This document shows, one piece after another, positions 47,835-58,424 of a stretch of 64,000 nucleotides of DNA (position 1 is its first letter; each line of letters begins with the position of its first letter). Below the pieces are notes generated by a model. It did not search any database, was not told the origin of the DNA, and saw nothing but the letters and a program-made list of their open reading frames with translations. The translations under genes were made by a program, and so were the position numbers. The stretch is from Snodgrassella alvi wkB2. GTDB lineage: Bacteria > Pseudomonadota > Gammaproteobacteria > Burkholderiales > Neisseriaceae. The DNA lies in the NCBI RefSeq assembly GCF_000600005.1, contig NZ_CP007446.1:372001-436000 (forward strand), in the 5' to 3' direction.

Positions 47835-50800
47835 CTATACTTTGTCATGTTCTACTAGCCATGGTCTGAGACTGGCTGTGTCTATATCCCATTTCCATAT
47901 GCCATTCTGGTTGTGCGGATTAAGTCCGCGCAGGAAGAGATAACGTACGCTGATACTGGGCGGCAGCTGCCGGCGACTGTGCAGAAATCGTGCACAGGCA
48001 ATGCTGTAAACGAGTGCCTGAAGGTAGTAATGATGTCTGGCAATAGCCTCGTCCATGTTTTCCTGAGTATAGTCTGACAGACGATTTCCCAAATGGTTGG
48101 ATTTGTAATCAATAACATATACCTGACCATGCCGGTCTTCGCCTAGAAGATCGATAGCCCCGTTGATAAATCCGTTTACCGTAGCAAAATCCAGCTCCTG
48201 TGCCGCCTGAACACAGCATTGCGGTAATCCGGATGCGTGGTTAAACCACTGTTGTAAATCTGCGATACTGAAATCGGCAACCCGCAGCATGAAATTCATT
48301 TCAGCCACTCGTTGTGCTTTAGGTATGTTTGCAATAATGGTTTGTGGTGACAGCTGGCATTGGCGTACGGTATCAGTAAGCGTCTGCATGGTGGCGCTGT
48401 GCCGGCTGTCGAAACCATAACGTGCCAGACAGTCGAGAATATGCTCCTGTTCCGTTGCAGTAGCCGGCAGGCTGAATTCGGTCTGTTCCAGTATGGCATG
48501 CAGACAAAGTCCGGCGTTGATACCGCGCTCGAATGCGAGCACAGGTGTTTCCGCTTCTGTATCGGGGCTCAGCGGCTGAATCTGTACTTCAGCCTGATCC
48601 AGCGCAGGTGCTATTTTTTCTTCTTCCGGAGCAGATTCGCGGTGACTGTAATCATGCCGGCTCAGACTGGTGAAGCTGGTATAGCGTATGGATTGAAAAG
48701 TCCTTACTGTCGGTGTTAGTGCACGATAAGGTTGTTCGGGTTTTTTACTGATATCAATACAGGCAGGGTCTACATTACCTTCACACCATTGAAACAGCTC
48801 AGGGTTGCCGGCAGCCAGACATTGATGCCATGCAGCACGTAAAGTACTGGGCAGATTGGGCTTATGTGTTTCCTGCCAGAATTGGCGTGATTCTTTCAGG
48901 GTATTGTCCGGCTGACCGTCCAGTAGCCATGCCATGGGGTTACTGGCGGTATTGTTGCAGGCTGCAGTGTACAGTATCAGTTGTTCGCGTGCCCGGGTAA
49001 AGGCTACATAATACAGACGCAAACGTTCGGCCATACTTTCGCATTCCAGCTCATCCCGGTCGCTGTCACTGAGCAAACTATTGGCAATCAATTCCACTTT
49101 ATCCTGCTGATGCAGACGTTGCCAGTGTTCCTGATTATTAATGGTCTCTTTACCATCCCATGCAAACGGACAGAATACCACCGGATATTCCAGCCCTTTG
49201 GAAGCATGCATGGTCACAATTTTAACCAGTGCTTCATCACTTTCCAGTCGCAGCAGACTGCTTTCACCTGCTGACCGTTCGTTGCCGATGGCACTGGTCA
49301 GCCAGTTCAGCAGGGCGTTGGCCGTCGGCAAGGTTTGTTCAGCAGCAGCCAGTAATTCGGCCAGTTGCCACAGATTGGTCAGGCTGCGCTCATTGCGCTG
49401 TGTAAGCAATCTGATTTCCATGCCGGTCTGGCCGGCAAACCACTGTATGGCAGGATAAATACCATAGTGCAGCCATTGTTCGCGGGTTTGCAGTGCCAGC
49501 TGTATCCATTCGCTCAGTGTATTTTCATTCCGGTTCAGTTCTGCCAGCTGTGCTGCTGTCCAGCCGAACAATACACCGCCAAGGATAAAGCGTAATGTTT
49601 CAGTGCGCTGCGGTTGCAGCCAGAAACGTAACAGAGCCTCGACAGCCTGTGCCTCAGTGCTGGAAAAAACTGAATGGTTTCCAAGAGAGACGCTCATGAT
49701 GCCGCAGCGTTTCAATGCGCCGGCAATCATGCGGCCTTCATTATGTGAATGCACCAATACGGCAATATCGCCAGCCTGTAACGGCCGGTTACTCAGTAGC
49801 AGTTCTCCGCGCATACCCTGATTAATCATGCCGGCAATTTCATAGGCACAATATTCGGCCGCACGTGTCCGCAAACTGTCTTTATTCGGGATAATTTCCG
49901 CTCCCTTATCGCTGACATCTATTTTTTCATGCAGCCAGCGCACCACTACCGCCGGTATAACAGTATTGCCGTGACTGTAATGCAGACGGTTATTTTCTGC
50001 CTGTGCCTGTACCTGCGGATAGCTGATACCCTCAAGAATAAAAGGCAGCTTTTTGCCGCTGAATAGGTGGCCAATGGCCTGTACCAGTGCCTGATGGCTG
50101 CGGTAATTAGTAGTTAGGGTATAGCGCTGCTGTGGCGGGGTATCGGCAGCGGCACGCAGATAGGCGTGAATATCAGCACCACGGAAACGGTAAATAGCCT
50201 GTTTCGGGTCACCCACCATAATAAGCGGGCGGTTTTGTTCGGCAAACGCGGTTTTGAAAATTCGGTACTGCAACGGATCAGTATCCTGACATTCGTCTAC
50301 TAGTGCAATCTGCCATGTTTGCGCCAGTGCTGCGGCCAGTGTTTCAGACATGGGATTATCCGCAGACAGTGCCAGACCCAGATCTGCCAGTAAATCGTCA
50401 AAGCTGCGCTGGTGGCTGTTGCGCCGGTGCTGATTCAGACACTGGCGCACGTAGTTAAAACAGTCCAGCTGTAATTGCAGTGATATGCTGTCTTCTGCAG
50501 TCAGCATGGCAGTAACAGCTTCTGCCAGTTCGACCAGTGGGGCAATGTTAGCTATCAGCTCATTATTGAGTGTTTGATTTTTTTTGGTGTTTTCCTGTAG
50601 CTGGGATGAAGCCAGTTTGGCACATTTTTCCAGTACAGAAGAAGAAAAAGAATGACAGTTTACTTCGCTTTCCATTACCTGCTGCAGGTCGGTGAAAAGC
50701 TGCTGATAACTTTTCTGGCGGTAAATATTACCATTTAGTTGCTGATGTAACTGCCAGAATGAATCCTGAATAAGGCTGAAATGTGTACATACGCTCTGCC

Positions 50801-51461
50801 AGGACTGTTGCCAGCAGTTATTTATGCCGGCTATATCCGCAACCGGCGGCTGGCGTACCTGTAAATCTACCATGCCGCAGTGCCGTCCCATTTCCTGCAT
50901 AAGCCGGGCAGGGGTAAGTTTGTAAGCGACGGCCAGAGTGGCCATGCTGCTGTTATTGCTTACCTGCTGCCGCCAGAAGTCTTCGGCAAACCGGCACAGC
51001 ATTTCCGGATCAGTTTCAATAGTTTCCGTATCAAATGGTGTCTGGCATAAAAAGGCATAATCAGTGAGTACGCGCTGGCAGAATCCGTGAATGGTGTAAA
51101 CGGCTGCACGGTCAAACTGGGTAATGGCCGCCTGCAGACGGAGAATCAGGCTGGCATCATCATCCTGACTGCGGGCACAGTCAATCAGCTGTTGCAGTAC
51201 CGGATCATTCTGTTCCGCAGGCAGATTATTTTGTAACAGAGCCAGAGCCTGATTAAGGCGGGTACGCAGACGGGTTTTCAGCTCCGCTGTAGCTGCTTTA
51301 GTAAAAGTGACCACCAGAATAGCGTCAACCGGCATACGTTCCAGTAACACCAGCCGTGCAAACAGGGCGGCAATGTTAAAGGTTTTCCCGGTACCGGCAG
51401 AAGCTTCAATCAGGCTGCTGCCGTTTAAGGGCATGGTAATCGGATTTAATGCTTGGCTCAT
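47835..51461 (-). CDS. recB: RecBCD helicase-nuclease subunit RecB
   Basis: 1208 residues. UvrD-type helicase with Walker A EASAGTGKTFNIAAL (Lys26), motif II LVDECQDTDPLQYRIF, VGDPKQAIYRFRGAD (motif III) and TMHASKGLEYPVVFCPF (motif V). The C-terminal RecB nuclease domain has GAIDLLGEDRHGQVYVIDYKSNHLG-type residues with the catalytic Asp and Lys. It processes double-strand ends and loads RecA at Chi. Its ATG overlaps the recC stop (TAATG). recD is not adjacent. Confidence 0.96.
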   Translation of the reverse strand: MSQALNPITMPLNGSSLIEASAGTGKTFNIAALFARLVLLERMPVDAILVVTFTKAATAELKTRLRTRLNQALALLQNNLPAEQNDPVLQQLIDCARSQDDDASLILRLQAAITQFDRAAVYTIHGFCQRVLTDYAFLCQTPFDTETIETDPEMLCRFAEDFWRQQVSNNSSMATLAVAYKLTPARLMQEMGRHCGMVDLQVRQPPVADIAGINNCWQQSWQSVCTHFSLIQDSFWQLHQQLNGNIYRQKSYQQLFTDLQQVMESEVNCHSFSSSVLEKCAKLASSQLQENTKKNQTLNNELIANIAPLVELAEAVTAMLTAEDSISLQLQLDCFNYVRQCLNQHRRNSHQRSFDDLLADLGLALSADNPMSETLAAALAQTWQIALVDECQDTDPLQYRIFKTAFAEQNRPLIMVGDPKQAIYRFRGADIHAYLRAAADTPPQQRYTLTTNYRSHQALVQAIGHLFSGKKLPFILEGISYPQVQAQAENNRLHYSHGNTVIPAVVVRWLHEKIDVSDKGAEIIPNKDSLRTRAAEYCAYEIAGMINQGMRGELLLSNRPLQAGDIAVLVHSHNEGRMIAGALKRCGIMSVSLGNHSVFSSTEAQAVEALLRFWLQPQRTETLRFILGGVLFGWTAAQLAELNRNENTLSEWIQLALQTREQWLHYGIYPAIQWFAGQTGMEIRLLTQRNERSLTNLWQLAELLAAAEQTLPTANALLNWLTSAIGNERSAGESSLLRLESDEALVKIVTMHASKGLEYPVVFCPFAWDGKETINNQEHWQRLHQQDKVELIANSLLSDSDRDELECESMAERLRLYYVAFTRAREQLILYTAACNNTASNPMAWLLDGQPDNTLKESRQFWQETHKPNLPSTLRAAWHQCLAAGNPELFQWCEGNVDPACIDISKKPEQPYRALTPTVRTFQSIRYTSFTSLSRHDYSHRESAPEEEKIAPALDQAEVQIQPLSPDTEAETPVLAFERGINAGLCLHAILEQTEFSLPATATEQEHILDCLARYGFDSRHSATMQTLTDTVRQCQLSPQTIIANIPKAQRVAEMNFMLRVADFSIADLQQWFNHASGLPQCCVQAAQELDFATVNGFINGAIDLLGEDRHGQVYVIDYKSNHLGNRLSDYTQENMDEAIARHHYYLQALVYSIACARFLHSRRQLPPSISVRYLFLRGLNPHNQNGIWKWDIDTASLRPWLVEHDKV

Positions 51462-54400
51462 TATAATTTATCAGCGGTTTCCAGCACTGCTGTCATGGGC
51501 AGCAGTAATTCTTCAATCAGTTGCCAGAACAGTGGGGTGTCAATCGGCAGTTCTTCATCGCGGCCAAATACCTGAGCTACTTCGGGATAGTCGGCCTGCA
51601 GTTTTCCATTATGGCTGTCTGCATAGACTTTAAACGCGGTGCTGCGTTCTTCGGCACCATATTCGGGTGCACGGTTTTTCTTTTGCCGGTTACGATACCA
51701 TTTAAGGGCAGTGGTAAGGCTGGTTTTCGGAAAAAAGGGCAGTGGCCGGCTTTGTCCCAGCCGGTAATACTCAAGCCATAAAGCCAGTTGCGCTTGTGCA
51801 TCAATCAGGCTCATTGCTGCCAGCATGCGCGGTTTGGCCGGATAAAGCTCATATGTGTCCTGTGCACCTTCGCTTTCAGTAGCGCAGAGGAGTAAATGGC
51901 GCAGATATAACTCAATATTATCCGGTGCTGTCGGGGTGTGATTCCGTTCAATCAGTTGCCCGCACTGATGTAAACGGCTGATGTTGCCACTTAGCTGTAA
52001 CTGTTCGTGTTCAAAAATAAAGGCAATATCGGCGACAGCGGGACTGAACAGTATGCTGCTGTCCAGAGCCAGTGTCTGATTGCGTAAAACCTGGCTGACA
52101 ATCACACCCAGCTCGCCTTCAGGCACCAGTCCGCTTACTGCCAGTGCTGCATCTACCTCAGCAAAATCCAGATGCTGCCGGCGTGCACGGGTATAGGCAG
52201 TATAAATCGATGCACTGTTTTCAATTGCAAACGGTTCTGCTGCACTGACTGGTGTTTCCTGATAGGGTGCCTGCCATTGTAACTGCTGCTGAAGCCAGTG
52301 ACGTACCGGATTACGCCAGAACCGGATAAAGGATTCAATATCAACTTCCTGATTCTGTTTTTCCGGTTCAGTTATTTTTGCATAAAATGGCTCAGGCTTA
52401 ACTATATTCTGATTCAGGGCTGTGGCGTAATCACTGCGGCAGCTGATTAAATCACCGTTAAAATAGCGATAGGAAAAGGGTTGTAACGGGTGTCTGATGA
52501 TATGCTGCTGATTAAATACCAGCGGATTACAGCCGGTCATGGCGGCCAGAACATCGGTCAGCTCATAAAGCAGAGCAGAGGGAGCCAGTTCTTCGTTTTT
52601 GCGAATATCTTTACCGATATACGACAAATACAGTTTTTCGCGCGCACTTAAAATAGATTCAAGAAACAGATAACGGTCATCGTTACGACGGGCACGATCG
52701 CCGCGGCGCGGATGCTGTGCAATCAGGTCGAAAGCAGCAGATTTAGTAGTACGGGGAAATTCGCCGTCATTCAGACCGAGCAGACAGATACAGCGAAAGG
52801 GCAGGCTGCGCATCGGTACCATACTGCAAAAGGTAATCCCGCCGCGCAGAAATCCGGCCTGACGGGTAGTGGATAAATAATTCTGCAAATGCTCGATTGC
52901 AATAGCCGGTTCAATAGTCAGATTAAATTGTGCCAGTGCTGCCTGTGCCTGCCATTCAGCCAGACTGGTTTCCAGTTGCTGCATGGCATGTCCGGACAGA
53001 GAATCGGTATCAGCTAAATCCCGCAGAAGTTGTCGTGTACGCGCAATCCATTCGGAAATAGTAGCTGCTTTTTGCCAGCAGCTATGATGTTTAATCAGAC
53101 AGTCTATTAACTGTTGTGCGCATGCCAGAATTTCAGTCTGACCAATATCACCGAACCATGGAAGCTGTTGCTGCCACAGTGCCGTATATTTATTTTCCGG
53201 CAGCAACCAGCCGAGTACCGTACGTTCACGCGCCTGCTGCCAGGTAAAGTGCTTACCCTGTCCGCCATATTCATGACGCATATCTGCATCCACACCCCAG
53301 CGTACCCCTTGTTCACTCCAGACACGGTGAATCAGTTCTGCATCGCTGTCGTTCAAAGCAAAACGTGTGCGCAGAGCAGATTCATCCAGCAAAGGCAGCA
53401 CAGTTTCTATATCAAACCGGCTCTGCATCAGTTGCAGCAGTTTTTCGAATAATTGCAGTAGTGGTTCATGCAGGCTGATTTTAACGTCAGCAATATTGTA
53501 GGGCAGAGCAGGCGTGTCGCCCTGCGTTTGTCCGAATACTGCGTGGATAAAAGGCAGATAAGGCCCAATATGTGGTGTAAGTACCGCAATATCCTGCGGC
53601 TGCCATTGCGGATGTGCGGCCAGATCCTGAATCAGCTGCTCTTTGAGAATTTGCAGCTCGCGCAGGCAGGAATGCGCCGCCACAATCTGAATGGAATTAT
53701 CATATTCCTGCAGCCGGTAGGGTGGTTCAGACTGTTTCGGATGTTGCAGGCACTGAATGTCGTTTTGCAGCCGGTGTAACAGAGTATCTGCCACTTCATC
53801 ACACTGAGCATAGACAGAAGGCATATACACTACTTCACCCAGATCATTGAGTGCATCAAAAAAATCCCGCCCCTGTTTGCCCAGACTGGCCAGTAAAGGA
53901 TGACCAACCACACTCAGGTCTGTTTCCTGACTATTGAGCAGCATATCTGCTGAGAGCACATTGCCCCAGTACTCAGCACACGGGTTTACCGCAAATATAT
54001 GCACATCAGTATATTGGGCTATTACCTGTAATGCATGCAGATAAACCGGTGCCAGTGTGGCAATACCGAATACGAATATCCGCTCAGGTAAATGTTCAGA
54101 ATCAAGTTTGCTCAGAAATTCCTGCATTAAGCCGGCGCGGTGTGGTAAATCTGATTCATTGTTCAGCCAGCGCCATAGCTCTGCCTGCCATTGCTCATCT
54201 TCACCCAGATTCGCAGATTTATTTTCCTGCCAATTATTTATCCAATCATTGCGATAGATTAAATATTGGTCAAACATATCAGCAAGTTTTCCGGCCAGAT
54301 GGTAAGGTGCCTGAGTACTGCTATCAAGATAAGAATGTAGTGCGGTAGCAGTTTGGCATAACTGGGGTTGTCTGAATGCCGGGCTATGAAACAATCCCAG

Positions 54401-54685
54401 TAAGCGCCAGCGCAATACTTCTGACTGAAACGGGTTAAGCGCTGGTGTTTGCGGTAAGACCTGATGAGTTAATTGCCAGATGTAGCTGGCCGGCAGACTG
54501 AAATGCAGATTAGCGGCAATACCGTGCTCCTGAGCCAGATAGTGATTCAGATAGCGGCGCATACCCTGACTCTGTACCACGATTTCTGTTGCAGCCCATG
54601 CTGACTGTGGTGAGGTATGCTGATATATGCTGGCAAACAAAGCAGCTAAATCAGATAGTTGATTGGATTGATAAACATACAGCAT
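51461..54685 (-). CDS. recC: RecBCD subunit RecC
   Basis: 1074 residues, slightly shorter than E. coli RecC (1122). Homology begins at MLYVYQSNQLSDLAALFASI, matching the usual MLRVYxSNxLxxL start, so ATG 54685 is preferred to GTG 54700, which adds five residues. VQSQGMRRYLNHYLAQEHGIAANL and VLTPHIGPYLPFIHAVF are typical. RecC is an inactive helicase/nuclease that recognises Chi and splits the strands. First gene of recC-recB. Confidence 0.95.
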   Translation of the reverse strand: MLYVYQSNQLSDLAALFASIYQHTSPQSAWAATEIVVQSQGMRRYLNHYLAQEHGIAANLHFSLPASYIWQLTHQVLPQTPALNPFQSEVLRWRLLGLFHSPAFRQPQLCQTATALHSYLDSSTQAPYHLAGKLADMFDQYLIYRNDWINNWQENKSANLGEDEQWQAELWRWLNNESDLPHRAGLMQEFLSKLDSEHLPERIFVFGIATLAPVYLHALQVIAQYTDVHIFAVNPCAEYWGNVLSADMLLNSQETDLSVVGHPLLASLGKQGRDFFDALNDLGEVVYMPSVYAQCDEVADTLLHRLQNDIQCLQHPKQSEPPYRLQEYDNSIQIVAAHSCLRELQILKEQLIQDLAAHPQWQPQDIAVLTPHIGPYLPFIHAVFGQTQGDTPALPYNIADVKISLHEPLLQLFEKLLQLMQSRFDIETVLPLLDESALRTRFALNDSDAELIHRVWSEQGVRWGVDADMRHEYGGQGKHFTWQQARERTVLGWLLPENKYTALWQQQLPWFGDIGQTEILACAQQLIDCLIKHHSCWQKAATISEWIARTRQLLRDLADTDSLSGHAMQQLETSLAEWQAQAALAQFNLTIEPAIAIEHLQNYLSTTRQAGFLRGGITFCSMVPMRSLPFRCICLLGLNDGEFPRTTKSAAFDLIAQHPRRGDRARRNDDRYLFLESILSAREKLYLSYIGKDIRKNEELAPSALLYELTDVLAAMTGCNPLVFNQQHIIRHPLQPFSYRYFNGDLISCRSDYATALNQNIVKPEPFYAKITEPEKQNQEVDIESFIRFWRNPVRHWLQQQLQWQAPYQETPVSAAEPFAIENSASIYTAYTRARRQHLDFAEVDAALAVSGLVPEGELGVIVSQVLRNQTLALDSSILFSPAVADIAFIFEHEQLQLSGNISRLHQCGQLIERNHTPTAPDNIELYLRHLLLCATESEGAQDTYELYPAKPRMLAAMSLIDAQAQLALWLEYYRLGQSRPLPFFPKTSLTTALKWYRNRQKKNRAPEYGAEERSTAFKVYADSHNGKLQADYPEVAQVFGRDEELPIDTPLFWQLIEELLLPMTAVLETADKL

Positions 54686-54936
54686 AACAGCATCCGGCAC
54701 CAGTTAAGACTGTTATTATAGCTGTACCAAAGTAACTTGAGCGATTAGCCGAATACAAATTTGCTCCTATGCCGATTTTATTGCTATGACATAAATGCAT
54801 GTTTACAGATATCAAATTAAAAAAATTTCTTTATAAAAATAGTTAATACTGGTCAAAAGCTGGAAAAAATTGGAAAATAGGTAATTAAATACTCTGCCAT
54901 AATTAAAATACTGGCAATATAAAGAAGGATATCACA

Positions 54937-55308
54937 GTGAGATTTGATGGCGTCATTGATGAGTTAGCGGCAACTAAAGGTGTCATGGCGTGTGCTGTCG
55001 TGGATTATGAAAGCGGAATGTTTATAGACGGAGTTAGTCCGTCAGGCATGGATCTTGACATTCTGTCCGCCGGCAATACCGAAATTGTGCGTTCAGAAAT
55101 AAAGGCTATTGAGCGCCTTTATGGTCAGGACAACAATGAAGATGCTATAGACGATATTCTTATCAGCCTGCATAAACAATATTATTTATTGCGGCCGATG
55201 AAGAATGTTCAAGGTGTGTTTATGTTTATGGTACTCGACCGCAAAACAGCCAATCTGGCACTGGCACGGCGCGCTTTAAAAGTGGCTGATCGTCATTATC
55301 AGGATTGA
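54937..55308 (+). CDS. Roadblock/LC7-like protein, unknown role
   Basis: 123 residues, no signal or membrane segment. The order of secondary structure and the motifs VIDELAATKGVMACAVVDYESGMFI and VQGVFMFMVLDRKTANLALARRALKVAD fit the roadblock/longin-like fold used by bacterial GTPase-regulating proteins such as MglB. No partner GTPase is adjacent, so its role is unknown. GTG start with AAGGAT 7 nt upstream. Convergent with dsbD across a shared terminator. Confidence 0.7.
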   Translation: MRFDGVIDELAATKGVMACAVVDYESGMFIDGVSPSGMDLDILSAGNTEIVRSEIKAIERLYGQDNNEDAIDDILISLHKQYYLLRPMKNVQGVFMFMVLDRKTANLALARRALKVADRHYQD

Positions 55309-55352
55309 AACACACTCAAACAAAAAAAGTAAGCACTGTTAACTCTCTGTGC

Positions 55353-55386
55353 AACAGCCTCTTTGCAAGCAAAGAGGCTGTTAATT
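55353..55386. terminator. Bidirectional terminator between roadblock gene and dsbD
   Basis: Arms AACAGCCTCTTT (55353-55364) and AAAGAGGCTGTT (55371-55382), 6-nt loop. Confidence 0.85.
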
Positions 55387-57212
55387 TATTGTGCTTTCTG
55401 TACTTGTTTGTCATACCAGCTTAACAATTCTGATGCCGGTACATAGCCAATCAGTGGCTGGCTGCGATAGCCGTTTCTGTGTACAACAAATAATCCCGGA
55501 GGCCCGTACAGACCATAGCGTTGCATCATTCTGCGTTGTGCCGGCGTATTATTGGTTACATCAATCTGCAAAAAACGCTTTTCTTCAATTACCCGTCTGA
55601 CTGAAGCTTTACTTAAAGTAAATGCGGTCATTTCCTTGCAGGATATACACCAGTCTGCATAAAAATCTACCAGTACCGGCTTATTCGGATCTTCATCAAA
55701 CAACTCTTGCATAGCCTGACGCAATTGTTCCGGCTTATCGAAATAACGACCAAAATGCTGACCGTTTGGCGGAGTTAAAGTAAGAAAACGATGTAAAGGT
55801 GTCACACAGTTCATTATGCTGGCAGAAACAAAACCAATGCCACAAGCCAGAAACAGTATACCGGTAATCGCATTAAACCAGCGCTGGCGTGCTGATGAAT
55901 GATACCACTGCCAGCCTAAATAGATTGCCGGTATCAGCATCAGCAAAGTATAAATAGTGACTACCAGATAGTAATTCAGAAACGGAGTGGCAATATAGGT
56001 AGCGGCACCCAGCAGCATCAGACCGAACAGATATTTGACGCCAATCATCCACTTACCGGCACGGGGCAGAATATGCACACCGAATACAGAAATCAGAATC
56101 AGCGGGATGCCGGTACCCAGTGCCATAACATACAGAGCCATGCCGCCCAGAGCAGCATCCCCGCTCTGAGCAATATAACCCAGTGCAAAAGCCAGCGGTG
56201 GTGCGACACAGGGGCCGACAATCAGCGCTGACAATGCCCCCATTATCAGCACAGAGAGCAAATGTCCGCCATGAAAGCGGCCGCTGACCCGCTGAAAAAA
56301 CGTCTGCCAGCGAGCCGGCAACTGGATACTGTATAAATCAAACATTGATAAAGCCAGTATCACCAGTATGGCTGCGGCAGCCAGCACTACCGCAGGCTGT
56401 TGCAGCCATCCGGTCAGAAACGCACCGGTACGGGCAGTAACAATACCAACAATAGTATAGGTAAAAGCGAGCCCCTGTACATAAACAAATGATAGGATAA
56501 ATGCCCGCAATTTAGTGGTTTTCCGGCGGGTGCCCATTACGATGGCTGATACTATCGGCAGCAGCGGATACATGCATGCTGTCAGACTCAATCCCATCCC
56601 GGCAATAAAAAAAGTCATTAAATTGGTAATCAGTGTTGCTCGGGAAAGCTGAAACAGACTGTCTCCGCCTGAGCTGCCTGACCACTCCGGTGGCGGAGCT
56701 TTAACCGGAGGATCAGTAAAAGTATCCGGCGGGACTGGCTGAATATGTGTTGATTGTGGCGTAATACGATATTTGCCGGTACGGCTGATGGTAAATGTAT
56801 TTTCTACCGGCGGATAACAGATTCCTGCATCTGCACAGCCCTGATAAGATAAAGTTAACTGATACGGAACAGTCTGTGCATCTGCCTTATAGTGCCAGAC
56901 TGCATCTGCATGATTGTAGTAAACCTGCTGGGTACCAAAAAACTCATCGTGCTTTTGCTGTCCCTGCTGGATAAATTGTCCTTCACCAAAGATATCCGCC
57001 GGTTCAGTAATAATCTGAATTTTATTCCGGTACAGGTAATAGCCGTCGGCAATAACAAAATGTACACGAATATCCTGATTATGAACAATCAGTTCCGGTA
57101 CAAAAGCCTGTTCCGGCGGTAATAAATTTTTATTGTCCGCAGCCAGTACCGCACTATTCAGCCCCAGCAGCAATACCAGCAGCATAAACAGCAGTTTTAA
57201 CAGGGAAGCCAT
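55386..57212 (-). CDS. dsbD: Thiol:disulfide interchange protein DsbD
   Basis: 608 residues. Signal peptide, then the N-terminal periplasmic domain with its Cys pair in GCADAGICYPP. An eight-helix membrane domain has one Cys in LTACMYPLLP and one in VGPCVAPPLAF, and a C-terminal thioredoxin domain has DWCISCKEM. It carries electrons from cytoplasmic thioredoxin to periplasmic DsbC and cytochrome c maturation. The frame runs to 57245, but a normal signal peptide starts at MASLLKLLFML (ATG 57212); neither start has a clear ribosome site. Confidence 0.94.
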   Translation of the reverse strand: MASLLKLLFMLLVLLLGLNSAVLAADNKNLLPPEQAFVPELIVHNQDIRVHFVIADGYYLYRNKIQIITEPADIFGEGQFIQQGQQKHDEFFGTQQVYYNHADAVWHYKADAQTVPYQLTLSYQGCADAGICYPPVENTFTISRTGKYRITPQSTHIQPVPPDTFTDPPVKAPPPEWSGSSGGDSLFQLSRATLITNLMTFFIAGMGLSLTACMYPLLPIVSAIVMGTRRKTTKLRAFILSFVYVQGLAFTYTIVGIVTARTGAFLTGWLQQPAVVLAAAAILVILALSMFDLYSIQLPARWQTFFQRVSGRFHGGHLLSVLIMGALSALIVGPCVAPPLAFALGYIAQSGDAALGGMALYVMALGTGIPLILISVFGVHILPRAGKWMIGVKYLFGLMLLGAATYIATPFLNYYLVVTIYTLLMLIPAIYLGWQWYHSSARQRWFNAITGILFLACGIGFVSASIMNCVTPLHRFLTLTPPNGQHFGRYFDKPEQLRQAMQELFDEDPNKPVLVDFYADWCISCKEMTAFTLSKASVRRVIEEKRFLQIDVTNNTPAQRRMMQRYGLYGPPGLFVVHRNGYRSQPLIGYVPASELLSWYDKQVQKAQ

Positions 57213-57394
57213 ACAGACACGAGAACGGGTAGGATTGTGATACATAAAAAATGGTCACTGTAACCAGTGTAATTTCAACCTGAACAATCAACAAAGAAAA
57301 TGACTACCGGCAGAACCGAAGGGTAGTCATTATCTCCCCTTAAGTGCTTTCTGATTTCGTTTACCAGATAAAGCTAAGTCTGCAAACAATCAGT

Positions 57395-58168
57395 TTACGG
57401 GTATTGTATCAGTGCATAGGCAGAATGGTTATGAATAGATTCAAAATTTTCACTTTCTACAGTAAAAGACTGAATACGTGTATCAGTTTTTAGCGCAGTA
57501 GCAACGTCACGAACCATATCTTCAACGAATTTGGGGTTATCATAAGCATATTCAGTGACATACTTTTCATCCGGCCGTTTCAGCAAACCGTATAACTGAC
57601 ATGAACCCTGTTGTTCTACCAGATCAATAATTTCTTCAATAGCAATTGATTCAGTGCATACCAGCGTAACAGTGACATGTGAACGCTGATTATGCGCTCC
57701 GTAAGCAGAAATTTCCTTACTGCACGGACACAGGCTGGTAACCGGAATAATGATCTGTAATGTTTGCTGATAAATACCAGCCTGAATTTCGCCACTGAGT
57801 ACCACTTCATAATCCAGCAGGCTGGAAATACCGCTTACCGGAGCCTGCTTTTGCCGGAAAAAAGGAAAGCGCATACTGATTTTACCTGCTGTTGCCTGAA
57901 GTTTTTCTAACATAGCGGTAGTCAGTTGCCGCAGTACAGCAAAATCAATACTGTCATGCTGTGTCTGCATTAACTCAATAAAGCGTGACATATGTGTGCC
58001 TTTCTGTTCGGCCGGCAGTGACACAGTCATGGTTAAATCAGCAACAGTATGTTGTTTACCTGCAGCACAAATAATACTCAGCGGCAGGCGTAAGCCTTTC
58101 ACACCAACCTGATTGATTGGCATATTGCGTTTATCAACACTGCTTTGCACATCGGCAATAGTGTCCAT
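57395..58168 (-). CDS. folE2: GTP cyclohydrolase FolE2 (type IB)
   Basis: 257 residues of the zinc-flexible type IB enzyme, first step of folate synthesis (GTP to dihydroneopterin triphosphate). Motifs: VGVKGLRLP near the N-terminus, the catalytic Cys in VTSLCPCSKEIS, and AHNQRSHVTVTL, then CQLYGLLKRPDEKYVTE. AAGGAAA precedes the ATG by about 10 nt. FolE2 is usually used when zinc is scarce or as the only cyclohydrolase; no Zur site was identified here. Confidence 0.95.
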   Translation of the reverse strand: MDTIADVQSSVDKRNMPINQVGVKGLRLPLSIICAAGKQHTVADLTMTVSLPAEQKGTHMSRFIELMQTQHDSIDFAVLRQLTTAMLEKLQATAGKISMRFPFFRQKQAPVSGISSLLDYEVVLSGEIQAGIYQQTLQIIIPVTSLCPCSKEISAYGAHNQRSHVTVTLVCTESIAIEEIIDLVEQQGSCQLYGLLKRPDEKYVTEYAYDNPKFVEDMVRDVATALKTDTRIQSFTVESENFESIHNHSAYALIQYP

Positions 58169-58424
58169 TCTGATAATTTTCCTTGCAAAACAAATCTGAA
58201 TCCAGCCGGCGCAGTATAGTTAAACCACAGAAACCGCCGGCATATAAGGCATAAAATTATACTGTATGCCTTAATTCCGAGCAAATCAGTCGGGATTAGT
58301 GTAAAAGAAACAGCATGCTGCCTGATAACCAGAGTGCGTGCTAAACTAGCAGCCTCAGTATTAATGCCGTTACCCGTATAAACAGCTGTCTGAACAGCAA
58401 AACCAGTAATCAAACGGAGAAAAT

